This document shows, in pieces, positions 1-10,090 of a stretch of DNA of 64,000 nucleotides (positions are counted from its first letter, which is position 1; the number at the start of each line of letters is the position of its first letter). Where the stretch lies: contig NW_020312016.1 in NCBI RefSeq assembly GCF_003144115.1, positions 444,777 through 508,776 on the forward strand, in the 5' to 3' direction. The notes under the pieces are model-generated. The model saw only the letters and a program-made list of their open reading frames with translations, did not search any database and was not told the DNA's origin. Position numbers and translations under genes: made by a program. The stretch is from Tilletiopsis washingtonensis. Its lineage: Eukaryota > Basidiomycota > Exobasidiomycetes > Entylomatales.

Positions 1-688
1 CGCTGGTCTGGTGGCTCTCGCGCACGGCATCGGCGGCACTGCCCATCGTGTGTGTGGGGCGGTGTGTGCTATTGAGGTTGTGTGTGCTGTTGAGGCGGTG
101 TGTGCTGTTGAGGCGGTGAGGTGTGTGCTCTGGCGCTGCAAGGGCACGCGCACCTCGAGCGCCGCTTTATGAAGAGGAGCCGGCAGGTGGCGTCACTGGC
201 AGGCCGTGCATCACCGAGCTTCATGGCATGTCCGTCTCTCTCACCCTCTCTCTGTCCTCCAGGCTGCCACATCCCGGGTGCGGGTGCAGGTGCGGATGCC
301 GACGGTGCCGTCTGGCCAGGCAGCGGTGGGACGCGGTGGGAACCGGTGGCACCTCGCAGCGGCGGCGCCACACAGCTCCCACGCCTGCGGCTCAGCACCA
401 GGTGCCGCCGGCGCGTCTGCCCCGCACTCGACTGCGCCGCCGCTCTGCTTCCGTCTGCCCACCATCCTCGCGCATTCAACAGTGACCTCAGCGCTGCCGC
501 TGCGAGACTCAGTACAGGTGCTCGGCACGTCTGAGCTGCCAGCTGCACGCCCACCCGATGCCTCATCAGCAGACGTGCGCGTGGCGGCGTCCCGCCGACT
601 CTTGCGTCCCACCGCCATCCCCTGCGCCGCTCTGCGCACCTTCGGCAACGTAGCCGCCCGTGCCATCGCGCCTCGGCGCTCCGTCGGC
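1..688. other. upstream flank of the zinc-finger gene
   Basis: Apart from the 18-bp repeat, no gene is supported here. The zinc-finger reading frame stays open upstream to about 206, and an in-frame ATG at 296 would add 131 residues. That stretch is a Pro/Ala/Ser/Arg mixture without recognisable domains, so I treat it as leader sequence. The region may also hold the promoter or the end of a gene left of the window. Confidence 0.5.
63..116. repeat. 18-bp tandem repeat, 3 copies
   Basis: Three back-to-back copies of the unit TGTGTGCTGTTGAGGCGG (63-80, 81-98, 99-116). The last two are identical and the first differs at three bases. It lies in the upstream flank of the zinc-finger gene. A simple minisatellite; no function is suggested by the sequence. 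Confidence 0.85.
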
Positions 689-3205
689 ATGGCCGATCCA
701 GCATCAGTGCGCCGCCCTCGTCTGCGCCGCTACCTCTGCCCGGCGCCCGGCTGCTCGGCGCGCTTCGAGAAGCCCGTGCACCTGCGCCGCCACCAGATCA
801 GCCACGCGGCCACGCCGACGCTGCGCTGCAGCGTCTGCGGCGCCTGCTTTGGGCGCCTGGACAGCTTCCAGCGCCATGCGCGCCGCAAGCACGCCGACGC
901 GGCGGCGCAGCCCGTGCCGATCGCGCGCGAGCTCGCCGCGCCGGCAGCAGGCAGCTCCTCGAGCCCTGCTATGCCTCCAGCCCAGCCGCAGGCAGATCTC
1001 TCGGGCGCAGGACGGGCCGCAGCATCGGCTGCGCCCACGTCCCTGCCAGTGCCGCCTGCTCAAGGCAACGACGCTGCATTGGCACAAAGGCTGCCCACGC
1101 TGCAGCCTCAGGCAGATGGTCTGGCTCCATTCGCAATGCAGAGCTTCGAGGCAATGGTGGAGCAGCTCTTTGCCGACTCGCTCTTCAGCTTCGACGCCTC
1201 GTCTCTCGGCGCAGATCCAGGCGGATGTGTGTGGCACGAGGCACCTCTCGACCCAGCGGGACAGCTCGCTGGCGGCAGCCGCGGTGGCCAGCCGCAGGCG
1301 CAGTCGGCCGCCTCAGCGATGCCCACTGGGGAGCCGCACGACTCCGCAAGCGCACCCGAGCATCTCGGCAAGCAGGCGCGCGACCTCGTCGCTCGCGGCC
1401 TCATCTGTCCGCCTGCGCCTGCCAGCTTCGACTCGTCGCGTCTCGTCGTGACGGCGATGCGGCGCATTGCCAACTACTATCCCGTCGTGCCGTGGCGCTG
1501 GATGTCGCACCCAGGCGAGCTGGCCGCACGGCGTCCGATGCTCTACGTCGCCCTCGCCACGCTGGCCACGCTCGGCTCGCACGTGCCCGAGGTCAAAGCC
1601 TACGGCGCACAGCTGTGGCAGCTCGTCTTCCGCGTCGTGTGGTCGAGCTGCGTCTTTCTGACCGAGCAGCCGGCACGCCTCAAGGACATTGTCGCGACCA
1701 TGTCCCTCGCCAATGGCTACGCGCTCACGTGCGGCGACCCGCGCATCTACCTCCAAGCCGTCTGCGCTGCGCCGACTGGCGCCGTCATGACTCGCGAGTA
1801 CGTCAATCTCATGCGAAGCGGAGAAGCTGCCTCGACACTGCGTCACATCATGGCGGCGCACGGCATGCTCGACGTCGCGCAGCTGCGAAGCTTCTTGCTC
1901 CAGCGCGCTGCCAAGCCTGCCGCAGACTCGACGTGCGGCGCCAACGTGTGGCAAGCAGGCGCGCCCGTCGACAGTCTCCTGTCCGACATGTGGCAGAGCT
2001 GGCTCGATGCAGAAGAGTACCATCGCTCGCTCGTCATTGCCGCCTCGACAGAGCGCCGCATCACGGTGTACATCGAAGATGCCGAGCGCCCGCGACTGTG
2101 CTCCACGCTTCTGGACACGCCGCTGGCGCACGCAAGCGCCCTGTGGCAGTGCGACACGGTGCAAGATTGGGCCGCCGCGCTTGCGGCACGCCTAGCCCGG
2201 CCCCAGTGGGCCGAGCAAAGCAGCACGACGCTGCGAGACGTCGCGCGGCTCTTCTTCAACGCCTCTCCCCCGGTCGAGAGCATCCGCGCCTGCGGCGTCG
2301 AGCGCGGCGACTACTTTGTCCTGGGCAGCATCCTCGAGGCACTGGCAAGCTTCGTGTGGACCGCCCGCGGATGGGTCAACGACGGCGGCTTTGCGCCGTG
2401 GGACGCAGGCCGCAGGAGCGAGCAGAGCGCAGTCGACACGGCGCCACCGGCTGTGCGCGCGGCCCTCGACCACTTTGCAGCTGTGTATCAGGCGCTGCGT
2501 GCCGACCAGGCCTCGTCGCCTGGCGCACTGCCCAGCGCGGTTGCGGCAGAGGAAGGCGCCGTGAAGGTCTACATGCACTGGCATGCCCTGCAGCTCTTCC
2601 TCGACTTTGACTTTGAGCACTGCCGCTCCGGCATCGGCTTCCTCGCGAGGTCAGGCACAACCGCTGCGCCTCGCTCGTTCAAGCACGGCGAACTCTGCGG
2701 CCTGACCTGCCACGCCGGCTCCTGGCGCTGTCCATTCTCCAGCGAGGCGCCGCGCCGGCGTGCAGCGCACCATGCGGCGGCCATCCTGGCGCTCTTCCTG
2801 CGCATGGCGCGCAGCAACATCGTCACGTATGCGATGGCCTGCGACGTGTGCCACGCGTACGCCGTGCTCGCCATCCTCGCCGTGCTGCCCGATGCTCTCA
2901 CCGTGCCGCCGCGCCAAGACCCGCCGTCTGCTGTGCTGGAGCTCTGGGAGGCGCATCCGATGCAGCGCTGCGCCGACCTGCGTCCGGAGCTGCGCGCCTG
3001 GCTGGCCACGCAGCCCAAGGACGACGTGGCTGCTGTGCCCATGCGCCTCTCCCTGGACGGCGACGACTGGCTCGCCACACTGCTGCAGTGTCACGCCGCG
3101 CTGCTTGCCATAGAGCAAGGCTGGTCGGCGGGCAGCAAGGTGCTCTCGCGCTGCCGCGACGTGCTCGAGCTTGAGCTCGCCGCACGAGCAAGCCGTGCTG
3201 TGTGA
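689..3205 (+). CDS. C2H2 zinc-finger transcription factor with fungal regulatory domain
   Basis: Single-exon protein of 838 residues. Two C2H2 fingers sit at the N-terminus: Cys17/Cys22/His35/His39 and Cys47/Cys50/His63/His68. A Pro/Ala/Gln-rich linker follows to about residue 230. The rest resembles the all-helical fungal-specific transcription factor domain (middle homology region), beginning around the YYPVVPWRWM stretch. The family binds DNA through the fingers and acts in the nucleus; the target genes cannot be read from sequence. I chose the ATG at 689 because it lies 14 codons before the first finger. An in-frame ATG at 296 is possible but adds only low-complexity sequence. It converges on the SDR gene with 23 bp between stop codons. 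Confidence 0.85.
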   Translation: MADPASVRRPRLRRYLCPAPGCSARFEKPVHLRRHQISHAATPTLRCSVCGACFGRLDSFQRHARRKHADAAAQPVPIARELAAPAAGSSSSPAMPPAQPQADLSGAGRAAASAAPTSLPVPPAQGNDAALAQRLPTLQPQADGLAPFAMQSFEAMVEQLFADSLFSFDASSLGADPGGCVWHEAPLDPAGQLAGGSRGGQPQAQSAASAMPTGEPHDSASAPEHLGKQARDLVARGLICPPAPASFDSSRLVVTAMRRIANYYPVVPWRWMSHPGELAARRPMLYVALATLATLGSHVPEVKAYGAQLWQLVFRVVWSSCVFLTEQPARLKDIVATMSLANGYALTCGDPRIYLQAVCAAPTGAVMTREYVNLMRSGEAASTLRHIMAAHGMLDVAQLRSFLLQRAAKPAADSTCGANVWQAGAPVDSLLSDMWQSWLDAEEYHRSLVIAASTERRITVYIEDAERPRLCSTLLDTPLAHASALWQCDTVQDWAAALAARLARPQWAEQSSTTLRDVARLFFNASPPVESIRACGVERGDYFVLGSILEALASFVWTARGWVNDGGFAPWDAGRRSEQSAVDTAPPAVRAALDHFAAVYQALRADQASSPGALPSAVAAEEGAVKVYMHWHALQLFLDFDFEHCRSGIGFLARSGTTAAPRSFKHGELCGLTCHAGSWRCPFSSEAPRRRAAHHAAAILALFLRMARSNIVTYAMACDVCHAYAVLAILAVLPDALTVPPRQDPPSAVLELWEAHPMQRCADLRPELRAWLATQPKDDVAAVPMRLSLDGDDWLATLLQCHAALLAIEQGWSAGSKVLSRCRDVLELELAARASRAV

Positions 3206-3228
3206 ATAACGATGCCATTCGAACGGCC

Positions 3229-4379
3229 CTACCACGTGGGCTGCTTGTCCATTTCTGCACGCAGCTCGGGCTTGAGGTCTGCAATGACGCCGCGCGAGAG
3301 GGCGAGGCGCAGCGTGTCCTGCACGCCGTGCGGGAAGCTGCGCAGGAAGGGCAGGATGCGCACGTAGCCGGGCAGATACACCTCGCCCGACGTGCCCCGG
3401 TCGATCTGCGCCACGACGCCCTCGGCCACCTGGCGCGGCGAGAGAAACTTCTTGGCCGTCTCGACGCCAAAGAGGTGGTCGGTCATGGGTGTGCGCACCC
3501 AGCTTGGGTGCACGATGCTGCAGAGGGCGTGTGAGCAGCGGCAGGGCCGAGGCTTGCGAGCAGACGCACGTCGTCAGCACGCCGGGGCGCCGGTACAGCA
3601 GCGCAATCTCGTGCCGCAGGCCCTCGTGGAAGGAGAGCACGCCGGCCTGTTGCGATGTCAGTGCGTGTGCCATCCGCTGCAGCACGGCAACACCCACCTT
3701 GCTGACGCTGTAGTCGATGGCGCGCGGCGCCTGCAGGAAGCTGGCCGCCGAGGCGATCGTGACGACGTGGCCCTTGTCGGCGGTAAGCATGTCGGGCAGG
3801 AACGTCTTGACGGTGTGGAACGAGGAGAGCAGGTTCACCTCGACGGTGAGGCGCAGCCGCGCCGCCGAGGCGTTGACGAAGCTGGCGCCTGCCTCGCCCA
3901 CGCCCGCCTGTGCGGGTGATCAGCTCATGAACCGTGCCGCAGGACGTGGCCACACGCACGTTGTTGACGAGGATGGTGACGGGCCCAAAGTGCTTGTGCA
4001 CCGCCGCCTTGGTCTGCTGCACCGCGTCGTAGTCGGTGACGTCGGTCTTGAGGAACAGCACGCCCTCCTGCGGCTCGCGCGGCGCCTGCAGGTCGAGGAT
4101 GACGACGCGGGCGCCGCGCGCGCGCAGCTGCTGCACCACCTCGTGCCCGATGCCGCTCGCGCCGCCGGTGACGACGGCGACGACGGCGCTCCAGTCGCGC
4201 CACGCCGCGCGCTGCTGCCGCCGCACGCTGCGCCGGCGCACCAGCCGCCAGGCGGCGAGCGCGAGCACGGAGCAGAGCGCCGAGAGCGGCACCGGCGCCA
4301 GGCTGCGCACGCGTGCCAGCCGCGCCTGCAGCGCCTGCACGGGCGCGCTGTGCGAGAGCTGGCTGAGGATGTCGGACAT
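3229..4379 (-). CDS. membrane-anchored short-chain dehydrogenase (RDH10/SDR16C-like)
   Basis: Exons 4379-3960, 3907-3570 and 3517-3229; both introns are 52 bp; 348 residues. A hydrophobic segment at about 28-46 followed by a basic stretch suggests an ER or lipid-droplet anchor facing the cytosol. The Rossmann motif TGGASGIG is at 71-78. LVNNAG is rebuilt across the first intron (NN139-140, AG141-142). The catalytic YSVSK has Tyr206 and Lys210. The family oxidises or reduces hydrophobic alcohols and ketones with NAD(P); the substrate is unknown. The second join gives VHPSWVRTPM, the usual family sequence after the active site. Its promoter is shared head-to-head with the CCA enzyme gene. Confidence 0.9.
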
Positions 4380-4751
4380 GGTGATGTGAGTTGTCAAGTG
4401 CAGAGGGTGCAGCAGTGCCGGCCTTATAAGGGTCCGCTGCAGCGAGGGGCCCCGCAAAGCGAGCGGCCGCGAGGGGAAGCGAGGCGAGGAGGCGCCGGCG
4501 GAGGTGGGACCGTGCACCGGGCCTGAAAGGCCCAGGTGCCGCCCGCCGGGACTCGGGCAGCGCGCGCCCATTCCCGCGGCATGCGCGCGCCGTTTGCCTC
4601 TGCACCTCGCCCTGCTGCTGTGGCCGCGCCTGCCTCTCGCCGCTCCTCCACTCCGCCTGCCCTCGTCCCACGTTGCACATCCACACTCGCGCCTCTTGCC
4701 TGCTGCAGCGGCCACACCCCGCACGCCACACCTGCCGCTGCGCGCCGCTCT
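4380..4751. other. divergent promoter region, SDR / CCA enzyme
   Basis: Head-to-head intergenic space of 372 bp holding the CCTTATAAGG box near the SDR side. The CCA enzyme frame remains open upstream to an ATG at 4536, but this region reads as GC-rich leader. No other feature seen. Confidence 0.5.
4422..4431 (-). promoter_or_regulatory. palindromic TATA / CArG-like box before the SDR gene
   Basis: CCTTATAAGG is a perfect palindrome 43 bp upstream of the SDR start codon. It contains TATAAG on the SDR strand and also fits the CC(A/T)6GG consensus bound by MADS-box factors. In this GC-rich setting an AT core is conspicuous. Whether it serves as TATA box, MADS site or both is inference. Confidence 0.5.
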
Positions 4752-7433
4752 ATGCTGCGTGCGCTGCGCGTCGCCGATCCCCTGCTCCTCGTCGCGCGCC
4801 CCACGCCGCGCGCCGTCACCGCTGTCCGGCCTCAGGCCGCTCGTCGATCGCTTGCCTCGTCTGCTCAGCAAGCGCCGCTGCGGCTGCGCAGTAAAGCACC
4901 TGCAGTTCCAGTGCAGCAACACTCCTTCCCGCGGCGCCGCTTCACGTCGACGTCGGCACAGCGCACCATGTCTGCGCCCGAGGCGAGCAGTGCCGGCTGC
5001 GCGGCGGCGCCGACGCTGGCGCTGCAGCGCCACGAGGCCGTGCTCGTGCAGCTCCTTGCCGACACGTGCGACTGGCTGGCACAGACGCAGCCGCAGCCGC
5101 CACCGCCGGCGCCGCAGGTGCACTATCACCCCGGCTGGACGTGCGAGGCGCGAATCGCGGGCGGCTGGGTGCGCGACTGTGTGAGTGGAGCGGGCGGACT
5201 GATGCGAGAGCGGCGGTATGTGACTGGAGGAGCATGCTGGGCATCCGGTGCTGTGCTGGTGTGCTGCCGCCGACCTCGACGGAATGCGAAGCTGTCTGCC
5301 GACTGCCTCATCCTTGTGCCGCCTGGGCCGCGCTGATCCATTCAATGCAGCTCCTAGAGCAGCCATCGGCAGACCTCGACATTGCACTCTCGACGCTGAC
5401 CGGCCACACTTTTGCGCTGCTGCTGCGCGAGTATCTTGCTTCGCCGCAGTACCGCGCTTCATCCCTGGCGCAGCAGCCCGAACTGCAGCATGCGGCCATG
5501 GGCAGCATTGCACGCATCGAGGCGAACCCGGAGCAGAGTAAGAATCTGGAGACGGCTACGGTGCAGCTGCTCGGCCTCAGTCTGGACTTTGTGAACCTGC
5601 GCAAGGAGGTGTATGAGGGAGAGAGTCGCATTCCAAGCATGGTCAGTGGGCCGAGCTGGCTGGCAGCGTCGCGCAGGCATGGGCGTTCTGCGCTGCCTCT
5701 GCGCCCTCATGCGCGAATAAGCATTCCAGTCTGACCCCGACTGCAGACCTTCGGCACTGCCTCCGAAGACGCCGTGCGCCGCGATCTCACCATCAATGCG
5801 CTCTTCTACAACGTGCACACCCGGCGTGTCGAGGATCTCACCGAGCGAGGTCTGTCAGACCTGCGCGAGCGGCGCATCCGCACGCCGCTCGAGCCGCAGC
5901 GCACCTTTCTCGACGACCCGCTGCGCGTGCTGCGCTGCGTGCGCTTTGCGGCGCGCCTTGGGTACACGCTCGACGAGGCGATCCTTGGGTCGATGTGTGA
6001 TGGCGCAGGCGATGAGGTGCGGGCAGCGCTGCGCACCAAGGTGTCGCGCGAGCGCGTCGGCATCGAGGTGGACAAGATGCTCTACGGTGCGTCTACGTCT
6101 GACCTGCCAGCGTACGCGTGGCGCTGACGTCTCTTCTCAGGGCCTAACCCGCTGCGTGCGCTGGAGCTGCTGCACAAGCTCGGCCTGTACAACGATGTCT
6201 TTGCCTTCCCCGCGAGCGACGAGGAGATGCGCCGCCTGCCGTTCGCTACGTCAAAGTGCACAAAAGCAGAGCTGGGACCCCAATGCGAGCCGATTCCGGT
6301 CGAGGCACCCTTGACAGCCCTGCGTTGCGCGCGCATCGTCGATGCCCTCTGCCGACAAGCGGCCGGCGCAGAGGCACGGCCCGAGTCGCCTTTCCCAGCG
6401 GGCTTCCTGGCGCAGCTGCCACAAAGCTTCCTGGCGCCGCTGACGGACCGCGAGGAGCGCCGACGGCTATTCATGCTATTCGCCATGCCTCTGCAGGGCC
6501 GGGCGGTCGTCGATGGCAAGTCGGCGTGGTGCTGGGCGGGCGAGCGCGTCATTGCAAACGGCCTCAAGGTACGTCTCATCATCTGCTCTAGATCCGCTCG
6601 GCTGACGAGCTTGTGACGCAGCTGGGCGTCAAGACGACGAGATCGCCGCTTGCTGCGCTCAACAGCGCTCGCGATCTGCTTGACACAGCAGTCTCGGGCG
6701 TGCGCGACTGCACGCCCTACGTCGAGTCGCTCAAGGGGCTGGGATCCGAAGAGGTGTCGGACGATGCCGTGCTGAGTGAGTCATGCCTCTGCAGATCAAA
6801 TTGTCGCCCGCATCTGGCTGACGTACTGTTCACTCAGTGCTCGTGGCGCGCGAAAAGAGCATCTCACTGCCGGAGCTGAAGCTCTCTCTGCCGACGGCGC
6901 TCCTCGCTGCTTACGTTGCCCGCCTCGCCAAGGCGTGGGGTCCGGCGTCTGTGCAGGCCCCTGATGCAGACCATGCTTCGGTGCTGCCAGAGAGCGAGCT
7001 GCAGGCGATCACACGAGCCTACGTCGCATTCCATGAGCGCATCACCGCTCTCGACGCAACGGAGCGCGCACTCGAGAAGCCGGCCTTGGACGTGAGTAGC
7101 GCAGAGCAGCGCCGCAGCAAGCCAGCTGACGCTCTGCTGCAGGGCAACTCGATCGCCAAGGCCGTCGGCATGCCTTCGCTCGGCCGTCTGACGCCGCGCA
7201 TCCAGACGCGCGTGCTCGCGTGGCAGTACTCGCGCCCGCGTGCAGCCCACGACGACGCAGCGGCACAAGAGGCGCTGCGCGCCGAGTGCGCCGCGTGGCT
7301 GGGCGAGGCGTGGCAGGCCGGCGGCGTCGTGCCGCGAGAGGAGCGCGAGGCACTGCTGCGCCCGCCAGAGAAGGTCAAGGGCCGCGGCCAGCAGGACTCG
7401 GCCGCCGCGCGCAAGCGGCAGAAGAGCGAATAG
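4752..7433 (+). CDS. CCA1: CCA-adding tRNA nucleotidyltransferase
   Basis: Adds CCA to tRNA 3' ends from CTP and ATP. Exons 4752-5180, 5351-5641, 5747-6086, 6141-6568, 6622-6775 and 6838-7433, giving about 745 residues. Class II nucleotidyltransferase marks: the RIAGGWVRD motif, then across intron 1 the ADLDIAL catalytic Asp-x-Asp, then RRDLTINALFYN and TFLDDPLRVLRCVRFAARL. The first ATG gives a basic, acid-poor leader (MLRALRVAD...) typical of mitochondrial import. A second in-frame ATG at 4968 would give a cytosolic/nuclear form, as known for yeast CCA1. The fourth intron is ambiguous: 53 nt (used here) or 23 nt, both in frame. Length exceeds yeast (546) through the leader and a long C-terminal tail. 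Confidence 0.93.
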
Positions 7434-7544
7434 ACGGGCGTGCAGCAGCGAGATTGAGCATGACTGGCGCCCTTGAGATGCATTGAGGAGGGGGTATGAT
7501 TCTTCTAGAGTTGCAGAGTTCCTGGGCGCTCGGCAGCAGGCACG

Positions 7545-9423
7545 TCATTGCGACTTCTTCGCGCCGGCGCCGGCCAGACGAGCGGCCCGCGCCCGGCCCT
7601 CGCCCCACGCCGTGACGCAGCGCGCGAGGATGAGCGAGTGCACGACGAGCAGCACGAGGCTGGCCGTCCATGTGCGCACGTAGGTGTCGAGTGCGGTGAA
7701 CTCGAGCAGGTAGGCCTGGCTCAGCCAGAGCGCCTGTGGAGGGTGTCAGAGGCAGCGAGGAGGAAGCTGGCGAGAGCAAACGCACTTGCGCGCCGACCCA
7801 GAGCAGCAGCAGCACCCACGGCTCCCGCCGTGAGGCGAAGGCGAGCTTCGGCGCCACGAGCGGCAGGAAGAAGAGATACCACATGAAATACTGTCCGCGC
7901 GAGTCAGCGGGCGGCCGTAGCGAGCGCTCTAGCTGAGACGCACCTGCGACGTCGAGACCTTGTTGAACGTGACAAACGCCAGCGTCTGTGCCGCACAAGC
8001 AAACACCAGGTCGTGCTTGCCGAGCAGCGCGCCGAGCAGCAGCACGACGGCCGCCTGCGGCACGAAGCCGACGAGTGCGCCGGCCGTGCCCGGCGCCGCA
8101 GAGATGGCGCCGTCGACGCGGCCCAGGTACGCGGGCAGGAAGTGCGGCGCAAAGTTGTGCCGCACGTCGAGGCGCGTGAAGTGGTAGAGGAAGGCGGAGT
8201 GCAGGTATGGCGGTCCCCAGCTAGAGGAGGGCGTGAGCATTGGGAGCGGCGGGGCGAATGGGCCAGCTCTATGCCGCCGTGTGGCCACAGTACCAGCCGC
8301 ATCTGCCTTGCCGTGATCCTCCACCGCAGCGCACTCACATGCCATAGAGCACCAAGCCGATGGCCGCTGTGGCCCACGCGCACACGAGGCCATACCGCAG
8401 CACAGCGCCAACACGCGCGCCTGTCGGTGCGGCGGCCGCGAGGTGCAGCGCGAGCGGCAGCGCATACATGGCCGGCACGAGCTTGAAGTGCGTGGCCAGC
8501 GCCAGCAGCAGCGGCGAGAGCAGCGGCGTGCTCAGCAGCGCCGAGAGCGCCGAGGAGGAGGACGCGTCCGCGGCGAGCAGCGCGTCGCTGGCATCTGCCT
8601 CGGCTGCCGCAACGTCCTTGCCCTCAGCTGCAGCGTCGGCGACGTGCGCAACGTTGGCATCGACGACCTTCTGCTGGCGGCGCGCCAGGCGCAGCTGCTC
8701 GTCGTCGGGCGTAGTCGCGCCCAGCGTTGCATCAAGCCAGCCGAGCACGAGGAGGCCCAGCAGGCTCTCTGCGCTGCCGCGCGTCGAGATCTGTGCCACG
8801 AACGGGTTGAGCAGCCAGGCGGGCGCGACCCAGGCCTGCGAGATGCGCAGCGTGCGGCAGATGCGCAGCATGAGCACGCCGCAGAGCAGGTCTGCGGCGG
8901 CAAAGAGCAGGCGCGGCGCCAGACGCAGCAGCAGCGGCTCGGGCAGCAGCAGCGCGGGCGCCAGCAGCAGCGCGAGGAGCGGCGAGTAGCGGAACGTCGG
9001 CGCCGCGTACGGGTTGCCCGCCAGCGCCAGCAGTGTCGCAGGCACCTCGACGACGCGAAACGAGAGCTGCAGCAGCTGCTCGCTGAGCTCCGACGCCGCG
9101 TACTCGTCGGGCCGGGCGGCGACGTGGGCGCGCAGCTGCAGCAGGAAGCGTGCCAGGGCGGCGAGATAGCCCGCTGCGCAGGCGCCGGCGCCTTCTAGCG
9201 GCGCCGCGAGCTCGGCGTACGTCTCGCGCGGCGCGCCGAGCAGCACGCTGCGCGGACAGGCGGCCAGCGCACGCGTGCCGGCGAGGAAGACGTCGAGGTC
9301 GACGTCGGAGTAGTCGGGCAGGTGCGGCGCCGCATCCTGGTACGCGCCCCACGCCAGCAGCGCGACGCGCAGCAGCGCCGCGAGCAGCAGGGCGCGGCGC
9401 GGCGAGAGCGTGGCTTGCGACAT
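7545..9423 (-). CDS. GPI14: GPI mannosyltransferase I (PIG-M/GPI14)
   Basis: Transfers the first mannose (alpha-1,4) from dolichol-phosphate-mannose to the GPI precursor on the ER lumenal side. Exons 9423-8339, 8220-7944, 7890-7786 and 7733-7545; 551 residues. Family features: the early lumenal YSDVDLDVF segment carrying the catalytic Asp-x-Asp, FRYSPLLALLLAP, many hydrophobic helices, HFKLVPAMYALPLAL, the YHFTRLDVRHNFAPHFLP segment, and FNKVSTSQ joined across intron 2 to YFMWYLFFLPL. A loop at about residues 240-290 is Ala/Asp-rich and poorly conserved. The protein normally pairs with Pbn1/PIG-X, which is not in this window. It converges on CCA1 with about 110 bp between. Confidence 0.93.
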
Positions 9424-9597
9424 GGGAGATGGTGGTGCGGAGGAGGGCCTCGGCGTGGGCGTGCAGCGGGTGCGTGCACGGTGTGCTCCGCCCGCGCGCC
9501 GCTGTCACGCACGCTAGAAGCATGCGCCGGATGTGGCAGCAGCGGAGCCGGAAGCACTGCGGGGAAGCATGCGTCACGTGCGCGCCGCCGCGCCGCC

Positions 9598-9694
9598 AGG
9601 CAAGGGCGAGACCACTGCCACGGCGGCAGGCCGACCGTCGTGCCGTACACGCCGCCGTCGACGCCGCCGATCGTCAGCGCGGCGTTGAGGACGC
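9598..9694 (-). pseudogene. 97-bp duplicated 3' end of the OPT transporter gene
   Basis: This segment matches 11925-12021, the last 80 coding bases plus 17 bp of downstream sequence of the OPT transporter gene, in the same orientation. I count two mismatches, one of which turns the TAG stop into CAG. Flanking sequence on both sides is unrelated, so only the gene tail was copied. With the original it forms a direct repeat bracketing the coiled-coil gene. It cannot be functional as a transporter. Confidence 0.9.
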
Positions 9695-9942
9695 GGAGGC
9701 CATGACAGGAGCAGCGCTGGTGACGGCGCAGCAGAGGAGCGGTGGCAGTGGATGGAAAGGAGGGCAAGGCGTGGCTGCAGGCTGTTCCCACGCGCGCTCT
9801 AGAAGCGCGTCACGGCGCGCCGCTGCCGTGCGCGCGAGGTGTTGCTCTCCACCTCCTCCGTCCCTGCCACCACCACGACGTCGACCCTTCCGCCAGTCCG
9901 ACCTTCCCGATCACCGCGCCATTTTCACCAGCCTCACCTTCC

Positions 9943-10066
9943 GCCACCTCGTCTCGTCCACCACCTCGTTCCGTTCAGCACCTCGTCCCTTTCACCGCCT
10001 CGTCCCTGTCAGCACCTCGTCCCTTTCACAGCCTCGTCTCTTCGTCACCCCGTCCCATTCACCGCC
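9943..10066. repeat. degenerate CACCTCGTCC tandem array
   Basis: About seven imperfect units of 15-18 bp built on the core CACCTCGTCCCTTTCA, strongly pyrimidine-rich on the plus strand. It lies directly upstream of the coiled-coil gene and may be its promoter or 5' UTR. Confidence 0.75.
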
Positions 10067-10090
10067 CGCGCCCACTCTCCTCGCTCCGCC

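Larger units (their letters stand above)
9424..10090. other. intergenic, GPI14 5' side to coiled-coil gene
   Basis: Holds the GPI14 promoter, the 97-bp copied OPT tail and the pyrimidine-rich tandem array. Long open frames across it on both strands are GC-rich shadows with no recognisable domain. Confidence 0.6.

Noticed and set aside
6569-6621. A 23-nt intron (6569-6591) in CCA1
   Set aside because: Removing 23 nt keeps frame and adds IRSADELVTQ, but the same donor with the CGCAG acceptor at 6621 gives a 53-nt intron with a GGCTGAC branch site, matching the local pattern. Similar tiny alternatives in RAS (38 nt), DNA ligase intron 3 (31 nt) and the HSPA12-type gene (27 nt) are also in frame but less consistent with conserved sequence or intron length. 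RNA-seq would settle it.
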